Assembly: GCA_040382055.1 (NCBI GenBank)
Contig: JBEIGE010000047.1
Location: 1-13,248, forward strand
Length of the DNA: 13,248 bases
Direction: 5' to 3'
From: JBEIGE01 sp040382055
Lineage (GTDB): Bacteria > Pseudomonadota > Gammaproteobacteria > Burkholderiales > Burkholderiaceae_C
Shown here: piece after piece, positions 1 to 8,294 of the stretch
Position numbering within the stretch: the first letter of the stretch is position 1
Layout of the letters: every line of letters starts with the position of its first letter
Position numbers and translations under genes: made by a program
The notes under the pieces: generated by a model
What the model was told of the DNA's origin: nothing
Databases searched by the model: none
Seen by the model: the letters and a program-made list of their open reading frames with translations, nothing else

Positions 1-1098
1 CCCGTTCTGGACAACTTTGAGTACCGCCTGGCCTAAATCAATCACGGCCATGGCGTAGTAGCTGCTCCAGTTGTAACGGGTGATGACATAAAAATTCTCG
101 GTTCCGGCCACATAACTGGGGGGGTCGGAGCCGTTTTGCAGCTCTATCAGCGCCAGCAGGCCGGGGCCTGGCAACCGCTCCATGGCCGTGATGCCAACAC
201 CGTGTTTAGTCACCATAGACCGACTGGGGTCAAATCTTGGCCCCAGGCCCAATTCACCAGCGGCTTTGCTGGCACGAAGCTCATCTGGGGTCGTCAAACC
301 GATGCGATAAACCGTGCGGGTTTCTTTTTCCAGATAGACCTTGTCTTTGAGCAGCATCGTCCAGGCTCCATATTTCACCTGTTCGTTGGCAAAGAACCTC
401 ACTGCTTCAAGCGCGTCCTGTTGCGACACTTTGTTTAGTTGATTGAGGTCGGGCCGCATTTCCTCTTCTCCCGCTCCATCTGGTTTTGTCCGCGAGATCC
501 GCTCCATTCTGATGATGGCTTGTGAGATTTCCGGCGTGGGTTTGCCGCCTTTTAAATAATTGACAAGCGCGTTTTTCAAGCCAGCCGGCCAGGGCGTCAT
601 TGCTTTGGAGTTGTTTTTAATAAACAGCGCTAGTTGCTGACGTTCTTTGTCGTTGCTACCTGTGCCCACTATTTCGCTGCCGGGCGGCAATCCACCCCTG
701 CCACCAGCTGAACCGCTGTTTCGCAACCACGCCATGACATTGTTGCCGTAGTGCCCCTGTGTCAAATACCTGGCCGCCTGCGCGGCGGTTTCCTGGTCAG
801 CGCCTACTGCCGCTTCTCGAAGAATCGTTACGTTGCTTGGAAATTTTTCGGCATACTTTTCCCATTTCTTGACCACCTCAGGTGTCAACTGTGGTGCCAC
901 CCATTTTTTAAACTCTTCGTATGTACCTGGCGCTAGAGTCATAGACCGCAACAAACTCTGAATGTTGCTGCTAATACGTTGCTTGGGAATTTCTTGTTCA
1001 AAAGCCTTCAGCCACGTGTCGTACTCTTTTTTATCATTTTGCTGCTGAAATACCTTACATATTCCGCCGGTACTGCCCGCCCACCTCAAACAGCGCAT
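1..1098 (-). CDS. Partial open frame ending in an MltB-like C-terminal tail
   Basis: One minus-strand frame is open from inside the 3' end of icmF to the left edge of the window (366 codons from the ATG at 1098; the stop lies outside). Residues from about 300 onward resemble the C-terminus of Comamonadaceae lytic murein transglycosylase B: LLALIELQNGSD, then PSYVAGTENFYVITRYN and WSSYYAMAVIDLGQAV. The first 270 or so residues are hydrophilic, carry a Gly-rich stretch (GSAGGRGGLPPGSE) and are not recognised. The MltB catalytic landmarks (GVET-x-YG and AMG-x-PQFMPSS) are absent, and there is no signal peptide. The start is unclear: the ATG at 1098 overlaps icmF by 44 nt and has a weak ribosome site, and the next in-frame ATG is at 942. 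It could be a chimera of an unknown gene and an mltB 3' end, or a diverged family that shares only the tail. The open frame and the tail resemblance are solid; the function is not. Confidence 0.55.
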   Translation of the reverse strand, partial: MRCLRWAGSTGGICKVFQQQNDKKEYDTWLKAFEQEIPKQRISSNIQSLLRSMTLAPGTYEEFKKWVAPQLTPEVVKKWEKYAEKFPSNVTILREAAVGADQETAAQAARYLTQGHYGNNVMAWLRNSGSAGGRGGLPPGSEIVGTGSNDKERQQLALFIKNNSKAMTPWPAGLKNALVNYLKGGKPTPEISQAIIRMERISRTKPDGAGEEEMRPDLNQLNKVSQQDALEAVRFFANEQVKYGAWTMLLKDKVYLEKETRTVYRIGLTTPDELRASKAAGELGLGPRFDPSRSMVTKHGVGITAMERLPGPGLLALIELQNGSDPPSYVAGTENFYVITRYNWSSYYAMAVIDLGQAVLKVVQNG

Positions 1099-4000
1099 TG
1101 GTGATCTGCCCCAACGAGCAAACCCGCACCGCGTCCATCAACACTTCAAACACATTGGCGTTGTCGATCACTGCTTTTTGCAGACGTTTCAGCATCGCAG
1201 GCGATTTCTTTGCGTGTTTGGCGTGAAACTCATCCAGCCGTTTTAACTGGCTCTGCTTTTCTTCTTCGGTGGATCGCGCCAGTTTCAGTTTGTCTTGTAC
1301 AGCATCGCCGTGCGGGTTGCGGAAGGTGTTGACGCCGATGATCGGTAGCTCGCCGGTGTGTTTGAGCATTTCATAGTGCATGGATTCGTCTTGTATGCGG
1401 CCGCGCTGGTAGCCGGTTTCCATCGCGCCCAGCACGCCGCCGCGCTCGGCGATGCGGTCAAACTCTTGCAACACCGCTTCTTCAAGCAGCTCGGTCAGCT
1501 CTTCAATGATGAAGGCGCCCTGGGTTGGATTCTCGTTTTTAGCCAGACCCCATTCACGGTTGATGATGAGCTGGATCGCCATCGCGCGGCGCACAGATTC
1601 TTCGGTGGGCGTGGTGATGGCTTCGTCAAACGCGTTTGTGTGCAGGCTGTTGCAGTTGTCATAAATGGCAATCAGCGCCTGCAGCGTGGTGCGGATGTCG
1701 TTGAACTGAATTTCCTGGGCATGCAGGCTGCGGCCTGAGGTTTGGATGTGGTATTTGAGTTTCTGGCTGCGCTCATTGGCTCCGTACTTTTCTTTCAAAG
1801 CCACAGCCCAAATGCGCCGGGCCACACGTCCCATCACGGTGTATTCGGGGTCCATGCCGTTGCTGAAGAAGAAGCTCAGGTTGGGCGCGAAGTCGTCAAT
1901 GTGCATGCCCCGCGCCAGGTAGGCTTCTACAAAGGTAAAGCCGTTGGACAGCGTAAAGGCCAGCTGCGAAATCGGGTTGGCCCCAGCCTCGGCAATATGG
2001 TAGCCACTGATGGACACGCTGTAAAAATTTCGGACCCGGTTATGCACAAAATACTGGGCAATGTCGCCCATGACTTTCAGGCTGAACTCGGTTGAAAAGA
2101 TGCAGGTATTTTGACCCTGGTCTTCTTTCAAAATGTCGGCCTGCACCGTTCCGCGCACGTTTTCTTGCACCCATTCGCGGATTTTCTCGGTCTCAGTCGC
2201 TGTTGGGTCACGGCCGTTGTCAAGCTTGAACTTGTCCATGTTCTGGTCGATGGCAGTGTTCATGAACATCGCCAGAATGCTCGGCGCCGGACCGTTGATG
2301 GTCATGCTGACAGACGTGCTGGGGCTGCACAAATCAAAGCCGCCATACAGCACCTTCATGTCGTCCAGCGTGGCAATGCTCACGCCGCTGTTGCCTACCT
2401 TGCCGTAAATGTCGGGTCGCAGGCCAGGGTCGTTGCCGTACAGGGTGACCGAGTCAAATGCGGTCGACAGGCGCTTGGCAGCCATGCCTTCGCTGAGCAA
2501 TTTAAAGCGCGTGTTGGTGCGGAAAGGGTCGCCCTCGCCAGCAAACATGCGAGTTGGGTCTTCCCCCTCGCGCTTGAAGGCAAATGTGCCTGCGGTGTAC
2601 GGGTAGCTGCCGGGTACGTTGTCCAGCATCAGCCACTGCAAGACTTCGCCATCGTCGTGGTACTTGGGCAGGCTGACTTTGCGAATTGGGGTGCCTGATA
2701 GTGACTTGGTAACCAGCGTCGTGCGGATTTCTTTGTCGCGGATTTTGACCACGTATTCATCACCCGCATAGGCTGCCTGCATCTCAGGCCATTGAGCCAG
2801 CAGGGCTCGTGCGTCGGCGTCCATTCGGGCCTTGCGGTGGCCTGCCAGGTCTAGTGCGGCCTCGGCGGCAGGTGCGCGATTGGGTTTGTCTTCTTTGAGC
2901 ATCGTGGCTGCGGCTTTGAGCTGCTGCACCTCGCGTGCCAGTTGGCCTTGGGCGATGGCGCGCTTTTTGTAGCCGCGCACCGTGTCGCTGATTTCAGCGA
3001 GGTAGCGGGTACGTGCGGCGGGTACGACGGGCGTTTGGTTGGTGCTGTGGTGTACGCCTGCTTTGGGCAGCACGCCCTCGGTTAACGTCAACCCCAGCTG
3101 AGCCAAGCGTGGCTTTAACGCCTGGTACAGCGCGGTCACACCATCATCATTAAAACGGGACGCCATCGTGCCAAACACGGGCATTTGCTCTGTCGGCGTG
3201 CCCCAGGCTTCTTTGTTGCGCTGCACTTGCTTGGCCACGTCGCGCAGGGCATCTAACGAGCCTTTACGGTCAAACTTGTTGATCGCCACAAACTCCGCAA
3301 AGTCCAGCATGTCGATTTTTTCCAGCTGGCTGGCCGCGCCAAACTCGGGAGTCATCACGTACATCGGCACATCCACGTGCGGCACGATGGCCGCGTCCCC
3401 TTGGCCTATACCGGATGTTTCGACCACGATCAGGTCAAAGCCCGCGCACTTGCAGGCGGCGATCACGTCGGGTAATGCTTTGCTGATTTCTGAGCCAAAT
3501 TCGCGAGTGGCTAGAGAACGCATGAATACCCGTGGCCCGGCAGACCATGGGTTAATGGCGTTCATGCGGATGCGGTCGCCTAAAAGCGCGCCGCCGCTTT
3601 TGCGGCGTGACGGGTCTATGCTGATCACGGCAATGCGTAAGGAATCGTTTTGATCCAGCCGCAAACGGCGAATCAGCTCATCGGTCAATGACGACTTGCC
3701 AGCGCCGCCTGTACCCGTGATACCCAAAACCGGTATCTTTTTAATAGCTGCTTGCACACGGATTTGTTGGGCTACAGCCTCTTTTACCTCGTCATTTTCT
3801 AGCGCCGTGATGAGTTGGGCAAGCGCCCGCCAGGCGGCTTCGGTGTGGCCAGCAACGGCATCAATGCTGCTGGGCGCGAAGCCAGTCAGGTCTTTGTCGC
3901 ATCGCATCACCATCTCGCCAATCATTCCGGCTAAGCCCATTTTTTGGCCGTCTTCGGGGCTGTAGATGCGTGTTACGCCGTAGGCATGCAGCTCCTTGAT

Positions 4001-4348
4001 TTCAGGAGGCACAATCACGCCGCCGCCGCCACCAAACACCTGAATATGTTCGCCTCCCCGGCTTTTGAGTAAGTCCACCATGTACTTGAGGTACTCCACA
4101 TGCCCGCCTTGATACGAGCTGATCGCGATGCCTTGTGCGTCTTCTTGCAGGGCAGCTGTGACGACCTCATCCACGCTGCGGTTATGACCCAGGTGAATCA
4201 CCTCAACACCCATGCTTTGCAAAATACGCCGCATGATGTTGATGGCCGCGTCGTGCCCGTCAAAAAGTGATGCCGCAGTTATAAAACGCACCATGTGTGT
4301 GGGGCGATAGGTAGCGAGGGCTTTGTATTCTTCGAGTAAATCAGTCAT
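1055..4348 (-). CDS. icmF: Fused isobutyryl-CoA mutase IcmF (B12-dependent, with G-protein chaperone domain)
   Basis: Adenosylcobalamin-dependent mutase interconverting isobutyryl-CoA and n-butyryl-CoA in the cytoplasm, with its own GTPase chaperone in one chain. Domains in order: B12-binding Rossmann domain (about 18-150; cobalt-ligand His32 in DGHD), MeaB/MeaI-like GTPase (about 200-420; P-loop GITGTGGAGKS at 209-219, ETSGIGQ at 310-316, base-recognition NKFD at 357-360), linker, then the mutase barrel (about 540-1097). F589 in YPYTAGTF and Q746 in GQNTCIF sit where methylmalonyl-CoA mutase has Tyr89 and Arg207; Phe/Gln is the isobutyryl-CoA pair. H784 in SGYHIAEAG matches the conserved substrate-binding His. 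The length of 1097 aa is normal for IcmF, and the end (VGGQYRRNM) is the usual one. The ATG at 4348 has a good ribosome site, TGAGGAAA, 4 nt upstream. It lies 118 nt after the oxidoreductase gene on the same strand, so co-transcription is plausible. No defect is visible. Confidence 0.97.
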   Translation of the reverse strand: MTDLLEEYKALATYRPTHMVRFITAASLFDGHDAAINIMRRILQSMGVEVIHLGHNRSVDEVVTAALQEDAQGIAISSYQGGHVEYLKYMVDLLKSRGGEHIQVFGGGGGVIVPPEIKELHAYGVTRIYSPEDGQKMGLAGMIGEMVMRCDKDLTGFAPSSIDAVAGHTEAAWRALAQLITALENDEVKEAVAQQIRVQAAIKKIPVLGITGTGGAGKSSLTDELIRRLRLDQNDSLRIAVISIDPSRRKSGGALLGDRIRMNAINPWSAGPRVFMRSLATREFGSEISKALPDVIAACKCAGFDLIVVETSGIGQGDAAIVPHVDVPMYVMTPEFGAASQLEKIDMLDFAEFVAINKFDRKGSLDALRDVAKQVQRNKEAWGTPTEQMPVFGTMASRFNDDGVTALYQALKPRLAQLGLTLTEGVLPKAGVHHSTNQTPVVPAARTRYLAEISDTVRGYKKRAIAQGQLAREVQQLKAAATMLKEDKPNRAPAAEAALDLAGHRKARMDADARALLAQWPEMQAAYAGDEYVVKIRDKEIRTTLVTKSLSGTPIRKVSLPKYHDDGEVLQWLMLDNVPGSYPYTAGTFAFKREGEDPTRMFAGEGDPFRTNTRFKLLSEGMAAKRLSTAFDSVTLYGNDPGLRPDIYGKVGNSGVSIATLDDMKVLYGGFDLCSPSTSVSMTINGPAPSILAMFMNTAIDQNMDKFKLDNGRDPTATETEKIREWVQENVRGTVQADILKEDQGQNTCIFSTEFSLKVMGDIAQYFVHNRVRNFYSVSISGYHIAEAGANPISQLAFTLSNGFTFVEAYLARGMHIDDFAPNLSFFFSNGMDPEYTVMGRVARRIWAVALKEKYGANERSQKLKYHIQTSGRSLHAQEIQFNDIRTTLQALIAIYDNCNSLHTNAFDEAITTPTEESVRRAMAIQLIINREWGLAKNENPTQGAFIIEELTELLEEAVLQEFDRIAERGGVLGAMETGYQRGRIQDESMHYEMLKHTGELPIIGVNTFRNPHGDAVQDKLKLARSTEEEKQSQLKRLDEFHAKHAKKSPAMLKRLQKAVIDNANVFEVLMDAVRVCSLGQITNALFEVGGQYRRNM

Positions 4349-4374
4349 GGGGTTTCCTCAAATCGGATAAGGCG

Positions 4375-4466
4375 CTAGATCAGCTTTAAAAACTCTTCCT
4401 GCAAACTCATTGCAGTCATGGCGGCGTTTGCGTTGACTTCGATCCAGCAGACAGTCCTAACAACGC
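4375..4466 (-). other. Short protein-like tail between the oxidoreductase and icmF
   Basis: In the gap between the two large genes, one minus-strand frame reads VCWIEVNANAAMTAMSLQ and then EEFLKLI before a TAG at 4375-4377. It has the look of the C-terminus of a real protein rather than random spacer, but the family is not recognised. In-frame ATGs at 4419 and 4410 would give only a 14- or 11-residue peptide. It may be the end of a gene that once preceded icmF and was cut away when the oxidoreductase gene came to lie here. Chance is also possible over such a short stretch. Confidence 0.2.
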
Positions 4467-7400
4467 TCAGATGGCAACGCTCACAGCTGATTGGTGAAAA
4501 TGCGGGACTTTTCGGAGCTCCAATCCTTTTAATCTAACAATCAATGCATCTCTTTCGGCTTTGAAGGTTTCAACATTGCCTGCTTTGACATGACCAAAAC
4601 CACGAATTTTTTCTGGCAAATTGGCAAGTGCTAGGACAATGCTGGCAGCTTCGTCACCCAATACAAGAGCCGGCAGGGCGCTTGATATGCTGTCGCGATA
4701 GCTGGTGATCAGCTCGCGCTCGGTTTTGCGCTCTTCGGTATACCCAAAAACATCGAACGCCGTGCCACGCAAACCGTTGAGACGAGCCAGAACCCTGAAT
4801 GCCGTCATCATCCAACTGCCATAACGGCGCTTTATCAAATGGCCGTCATTGTCTTTTTTGCTAAAGAGCGGAGGGGCAAGGTTGAACGAGATGCTGTAGT
4901 TGCCCTCGAAGACGCCCTCAAGCTGCTCCTTGAATGCAGAACCGGTGTAAAGACGGGCCACTTCGTACTCGTCTTTGTAAGCCATCAATTTGAAGAGGTT
5001 GCGCGCCACTGCCTTGCTCACAGCATCGCCACGCCCGGCGCATCTTTCTGCGTCGCGAACAGTATCCACAAAATGCCTGTAGTCATCTGCATAAATCTGG
5101 TTCTGATAGCCGGTCAGAAAGTCCGCACGTTTATTGACGCTGTTCACCAGGGATTCTGGTATCTCCCGTACGACGCGTTGCCCTGGTGTGACGATTTTTT
5201 CTACCGCTGCCAAATCTTCTGCGGCCATGCGCCCCCATTGAAAGGCTTTTTGGTTGGAGGCAACCGCGACGCCGTTGAGTTCAATCGCCTTGAGAAGGCT
5301 GGAAAGCGCAACAGGAACTGCACCGCGTTGAAACGCATATCCCAGAATAAAGAGGTTGGCGGCAATCGAATCGCCCATCAGCGCTGTGGCGATCCGGGTG
5401 GCATCAATAAACTCCGCACCCGCGCCAGCTGCTTCGGTCATCAATGCACGGATCTGCTTCGCCGGGAACTCCCAGTCCGGGTTTCGTGCGAACTGGCCAG
5501 GTGGTTGCTCATGCAGGTTGATGATGGCCACAGTACGCTCGGGATTGGTTTTTGCAATCACGTCCGCAGAGGCTGCGGTGAGCTGGTCGCAGCCGAGTAT
5601 CAGATCAGCCTCACCAGTGGCGATGCGCTGGGCCTTGAGTTGATCCGGTGTCCTGGCGAAGCGCACGTGTGAGGTGACTGCTCCGTTTTTCTGGCTCATG
5701 CCCGTCATGTCAAGCACACTGACGCCTTTGCCTTCGAGATAACCCGCCATTCCCAGCAGCGCGCCAATGGTGATCACACCCGTGCCCCCTATTCCGGTGA
5801 TGAGGATGTTGAATGGCGCATCCAGTTCACGGGTTGCAGGAAGTGGCAGTCTGGCGAAGTCCATTTGCGATGCCTGGGAAGAATTCGAATTACGCTTCTT
5901 TAGCTGACCGCCTTTAACGGTGACAAAGCTGGGGCAAAAGCCCTTGACGCAGGAGTAGTCCTTGTTGCAGGATGACTGGTCGATGACCCGCTTGCGGCCG
6001 AAATCAGTCTCTTTGGGAAGCAGGGAGGTGCAGTTGGATTGGACGCCGCAGTCACCACAGCCCTCGCACACGAGTTCGTTGATAAAAAGTCTTTCCTGAG
6101 GGTCAAGCATTTCCTTTTTTTTGCGGCGACGGCGTTTCTCGGCTGCGCAGGTCTGGTCGTAGATCAGCACACTTATGCCCGGGAATTCACGTAGCTCACG
6201 TTGTACGGCATCCATGTCTTCGCGGGGGTGCAGTGTGGTTTCAACTGGCAGTTGGCTCCGGTCGGCATACCTGCTCAGGTCTTCCGTAACCACAGCTATG
6301 CGGGCAACACCCTCCGCCGACATCTGCTTTGCAATGGAGAAAACAGATATTGGACCGTCTACCTGTTGGCCACCCGTCATGGCCACTGCATCGTTGTAGA
6401 GGATTTTGTAGGTCATATTGACCGGAAAGGCCTTGTTTGCCGCGACGGCGGCTCGTATGGCCATGAAGCCCGAATGGAAGTACGTTCCATCGCCTAGGTT
6501 TGCAAATACATGGGGCAGTTTGCTGAACGACGCAGCACCCAGCCACGGCGCGCCTTCCCCGCCCATCTGGGTGGTGAGTTTGTTGAACTCGGGGTAGATA
6601 GACGTTGCCATGACATGGCATCCGATCCCGGCAAGAGCCAAACTTCCTGACGGCACTTTGGTGCTGGTGTTGTGGGGGCAGCCGGAGCAGTAGTAAGCCG
6701 GGCGCGGTGGCGTGTTCACTGCGCGCAGCAGTACGGCGTCCTTGGCTTGAAGAAAAGCCAGCCGCGCCTTGATCAAGTCACCGGTGCTGGTTTCGATGTT
6801 CAGGCATTTGATGCGCGCCGCAATGACGCGTGCAATCTGCGCCACTGAAAAGTCAGCCGTTGACTTGAGTAGCCAGTCGCCTCGCCCTGCGGCGTTGTGT
6901 ACGTCCCATTCACCACGTTCGTCAAACTTTCCGATAACGCGCGGCCGCACGTCTTCGCGCCAGTTGTAGAGCTGCTCTTTCAACTGGTATTCCACCATCT
7001 GGCGTTTTTCTTCCACCACCAGAATCTCGTCCAGACCACGCGCGAAATCACGTATGCCTTCAGGTTCAAGGGGCCAAGGCATGCTGACCTTGAACAACCG
7101 GATGCCGATATCTGCTGCGACCTGCTCCGTGATACCAAGCTCGCCCAGGGCATCCAGTACGTCCATATAGCTTTTGCCACTGGCGACGATGCCAAGTCGC
7201 GCTTTTTCACTGTCGATGGTGACGTGGTTCAAATGATTGGCGCGGGCGTAGGCCATGGCCGCGTAAATCTTGTAGTCCTGCATCAGTGCTTCCTGATTGC
7301 GTGCCTGAACGCCCAGCGTATCAGTTGAAAGTCTGCAGTTGAGCCCTCCTTCTGGCAGCACAAACTCTTCAGGCAACAGGGTTTTCAAGGCGTACGGATC

Positions 7401-8087
7401 GGCTTCGATAGACGCGCTTGATTCGACCGTATCGGCCAGTGCCTTGAATCCAACTGCACAGCCGGAAAACCTGGACATGGCCCAACCATGCAGGCCAAGC
7501 TCAATGTATTCCTGTACGTTGCAGGGGTAGAGCACAGGGATCATGGAGGCGCTGAAAACATGGTCACTCTGATGGGGCAGCGTGGATGAATAGGCGCCGT
7601 GATCATCCCCAGCCACTAGGAGGATGCCGCCATGCTTTGCTGTACCGGCATGATTCATATGCTTGAGGACGTCGATGCTGCGGTCTACGCCGGGCCCCTT
7701 TGCGTACCAAAGCGCGAACACGCCATCGAAGCTAGACTCACCCATCAAGTGCAGTTGCTGCGTACCCCAGACTGAAGTGGCCGCAATGTCTTCATTGATG
7801 CCGGGCAAAAAGCGTACATTGTGTTCGTCGAGGTGTTTTTTTGCGCCCCACAAGGCCTCATCGAGTCCGCCCAGCGGTGAGCCCCGATAGCCGGAAATGA
7901 AGCCCCCTGTGTTTAGGCCTGCGGCCTTGTCGCGCAGCGCCTGTATCAGCGGAAGCCTGACCAATGCCTGAATTCCGCTGAGATAAATGCGGCCGCTAAA
8001 CGCGGTGTACTTGTCTTCAAGTGACACTCCCACAGGGACTCCACCATTGGTGACAAGGTCAGGCGAGAGAAGTTCTTTGACAGGCAT
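4467..8087 (-). CDS. Fused indolepyruvate-type 2-oxoacid:ferredoxin oxidoreductase
   Basis: A 1207-aa chain joining the IorA and IorB functions: CoA-dependent oxidative decarboxylation of a 2-oxoacid (indolepyruvate or phenylpyruvate in known relatives) to an acyl-CoA, with electrons passed to ferredoxin. Order: pyrimidine-binding TPP half (FISGYRGSPLGGLDEALW, about 63-80); pyrophosphate half with CSGCPHN at 467-473, GDG at 532-534 and N565 for Mg-TPP; a Cys-rich Fe-S region (C674, C677, C680, C686, then C707, C713, C718); an IorB-like domain opening with GIGGTGV near 765-771; and a C-terminal extension typical of these large fusions (DUF6537 type). The start is placed at the ATG at 8087 (MPVKELLSP), with GGAAG 10 nt upstream. 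The same frame is open back to 8243, but those 52 residues are unlike the family and would cover most of the divergent promoter region. The substrate cannot be read from sequence. It diverges from an lrp-type gene and precedes icmF. Confidence 0.93.
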   Translation of the reverse strand: MPVKELLSPDLVTNGGVPVGVSLEDKYTAFSGRIYLSGIQALVRLPLIQALRDKAAGLNTGGFISGYRGSPLGGLDEALWGAKKHLDEHNVRFLPGINEDIAATSVWGTQQLHLMGESSFDGVFALWYAKGPGVDRSIDVLKHMNHAGTAKHGGILLVAGDDHGAYSSTLPHQSDHVFSASMIPVLYPCNVQEYIELGLHGWAMSRFSGCAVGFKALADTVESSASIEADPYALKTLLPEEFVLPEGGLNCRLSTDTLGVQARNQEALMQDYKIYAAMAYARANHLNHVTIDSEKARLGIVASGKSYMDVLDALGELGITEQVAADIGIRLFKVSMPWPLEPEGIRDFARGLDEILVVEEKRQMVEYQLKEQLYNWREDVRPRVIGKFDERGEWDVHNAAGRGDWLLKSTADFSVAQIARVIAARIKCLNIETSTGDLIKARLAFLQAKDAVLLRAVNTPPRPAYYCSGCPHNTSTKVPSGSLALAGIGCHVMATSIYPEFNKLTTQMGGEGAPWLGAASFSKLPHVFANLGDGTYFHSGFMAIRAAVAANKAFPVNMTYKILYNDAVAMTGGQQVDGPISVFSIAKQMSAEGVARIAVVTEDLSRYADRSQLPVETTLHPREDMDAVQRELREFPGISVLIYDQTCAAEKRRRRKKKEMLDPQERLFINELVCEGCGDCGVQSNCTSLLPKETDFGRKRVIDQSSCNKDYSCVKGFCPSFVTVKGGQLKKRNSNSSQASQMDFARLPLPATRELDAPFNILITGIGGTGVITIGALLGMAGYLEGKGVSVLDMTGMSQKNGAVTSHVRFARTPDQLKAQRIATGEADLILGCDQLTAASADVIAKTNPERTVAIINLHEQPPGQFARNPDWEFPAKQIRALMTEAAGAGAEFIDATRIATALMGDSIAANLFILGYAFQRGAVPVALSSLLKAIELNGVAVASNQKAFQWGRMAAEDLAAVEKIVTPGQRVVREIPESLVNSVNKRADFLTGYQNQIYADDYRHFVDTVRDAERCAGRGDAVSKAVARNLFKLMAYKDEYEVARLYTGSAFKEQLEGVFEGNYSISFNLAPPLFSKKDNDGHLIKRRYGSWMMTAFRVLARLNGLRGTAFDVFGYTEERKTERELITSYRDSISSALPALVLGDEAASIVLALANLPEKIRGFGHVKAGNVETFKAERDALIVRLKGLELRKVPHFHQSAVSVAI

Positions 8088-8294
8088 ACTGTGTGTTCTT
8101 CCGGGTAAGGTCGGTTGAAATCGGTTGAGCTGGTGGTAGCCAGATACCTCGTTGCCAGGATCGTGGATGTGCGAATCTGGTATGGATGAGTATGCTGGAT
8201 CGATTGAATAAAAGTTTTCCGAATAAGCCCAGAATAGGACCAAAGTAAAGAATTAGGATGGCAGTTTTCTACAATGCAGAGATAATATTTCCGC
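8088..8294. promoter_or_regulatory. Divergent control region between the oxidoreductase and the Lrp-type regulator
   Basis: These 207 nt hold no credible gene and must carry promoters in both directions. The half next to the regulator (about 8211-8286) is clearly A+T-rich, as Lrp/AsnC operators usually are. Possible -10 elements for the regulator are TACAAT at 8270-8275 and GATAAT at 8281-8286; neither has a convincing -35 at 17 nt. No Shine-Dalgarno sequence precedes the regulator's ATG. Control of both genes by the Lrp protein is inferred from the arrangement, not from a recognised binding site. Confidence 0.6.
8111..8128. repeat. Tandem direct repeat TCGGTTGA, 10-nt period
   Basis: TCGGTTGA occurs at 8111-8118 and again at 8121-8128, so the two copies lie on the same DNA face one helical turn apart. 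They are in the leader of the oxidoreductase gene, 24-41 nt upstream of its ATG. This spacing suits a regulatory protein site, but two 8-nt copies could be chance. Confidence 0.4.

Noticed and set aside
136..936. Short plus-strand open frames at 136-438 and 751-936.
   Set aside because: They lie opposite a continuous minus-strand frame with clear protein similarity at its end, and their translations look like antisense composition.
1358..3965. Plus-strand open frames opposite icmF, the longest at 2111-2698.
   Set aside because: They are antisense shadows of a well-conserved coding region; none shows a recognisable motif.
4839..5672. A 277-residue plus-strand open frame opposite the oxidoreductase gene.
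   Set aside because: It is long, but it lies fully within the conserved fused enzyme on the other strand and resembles no family.
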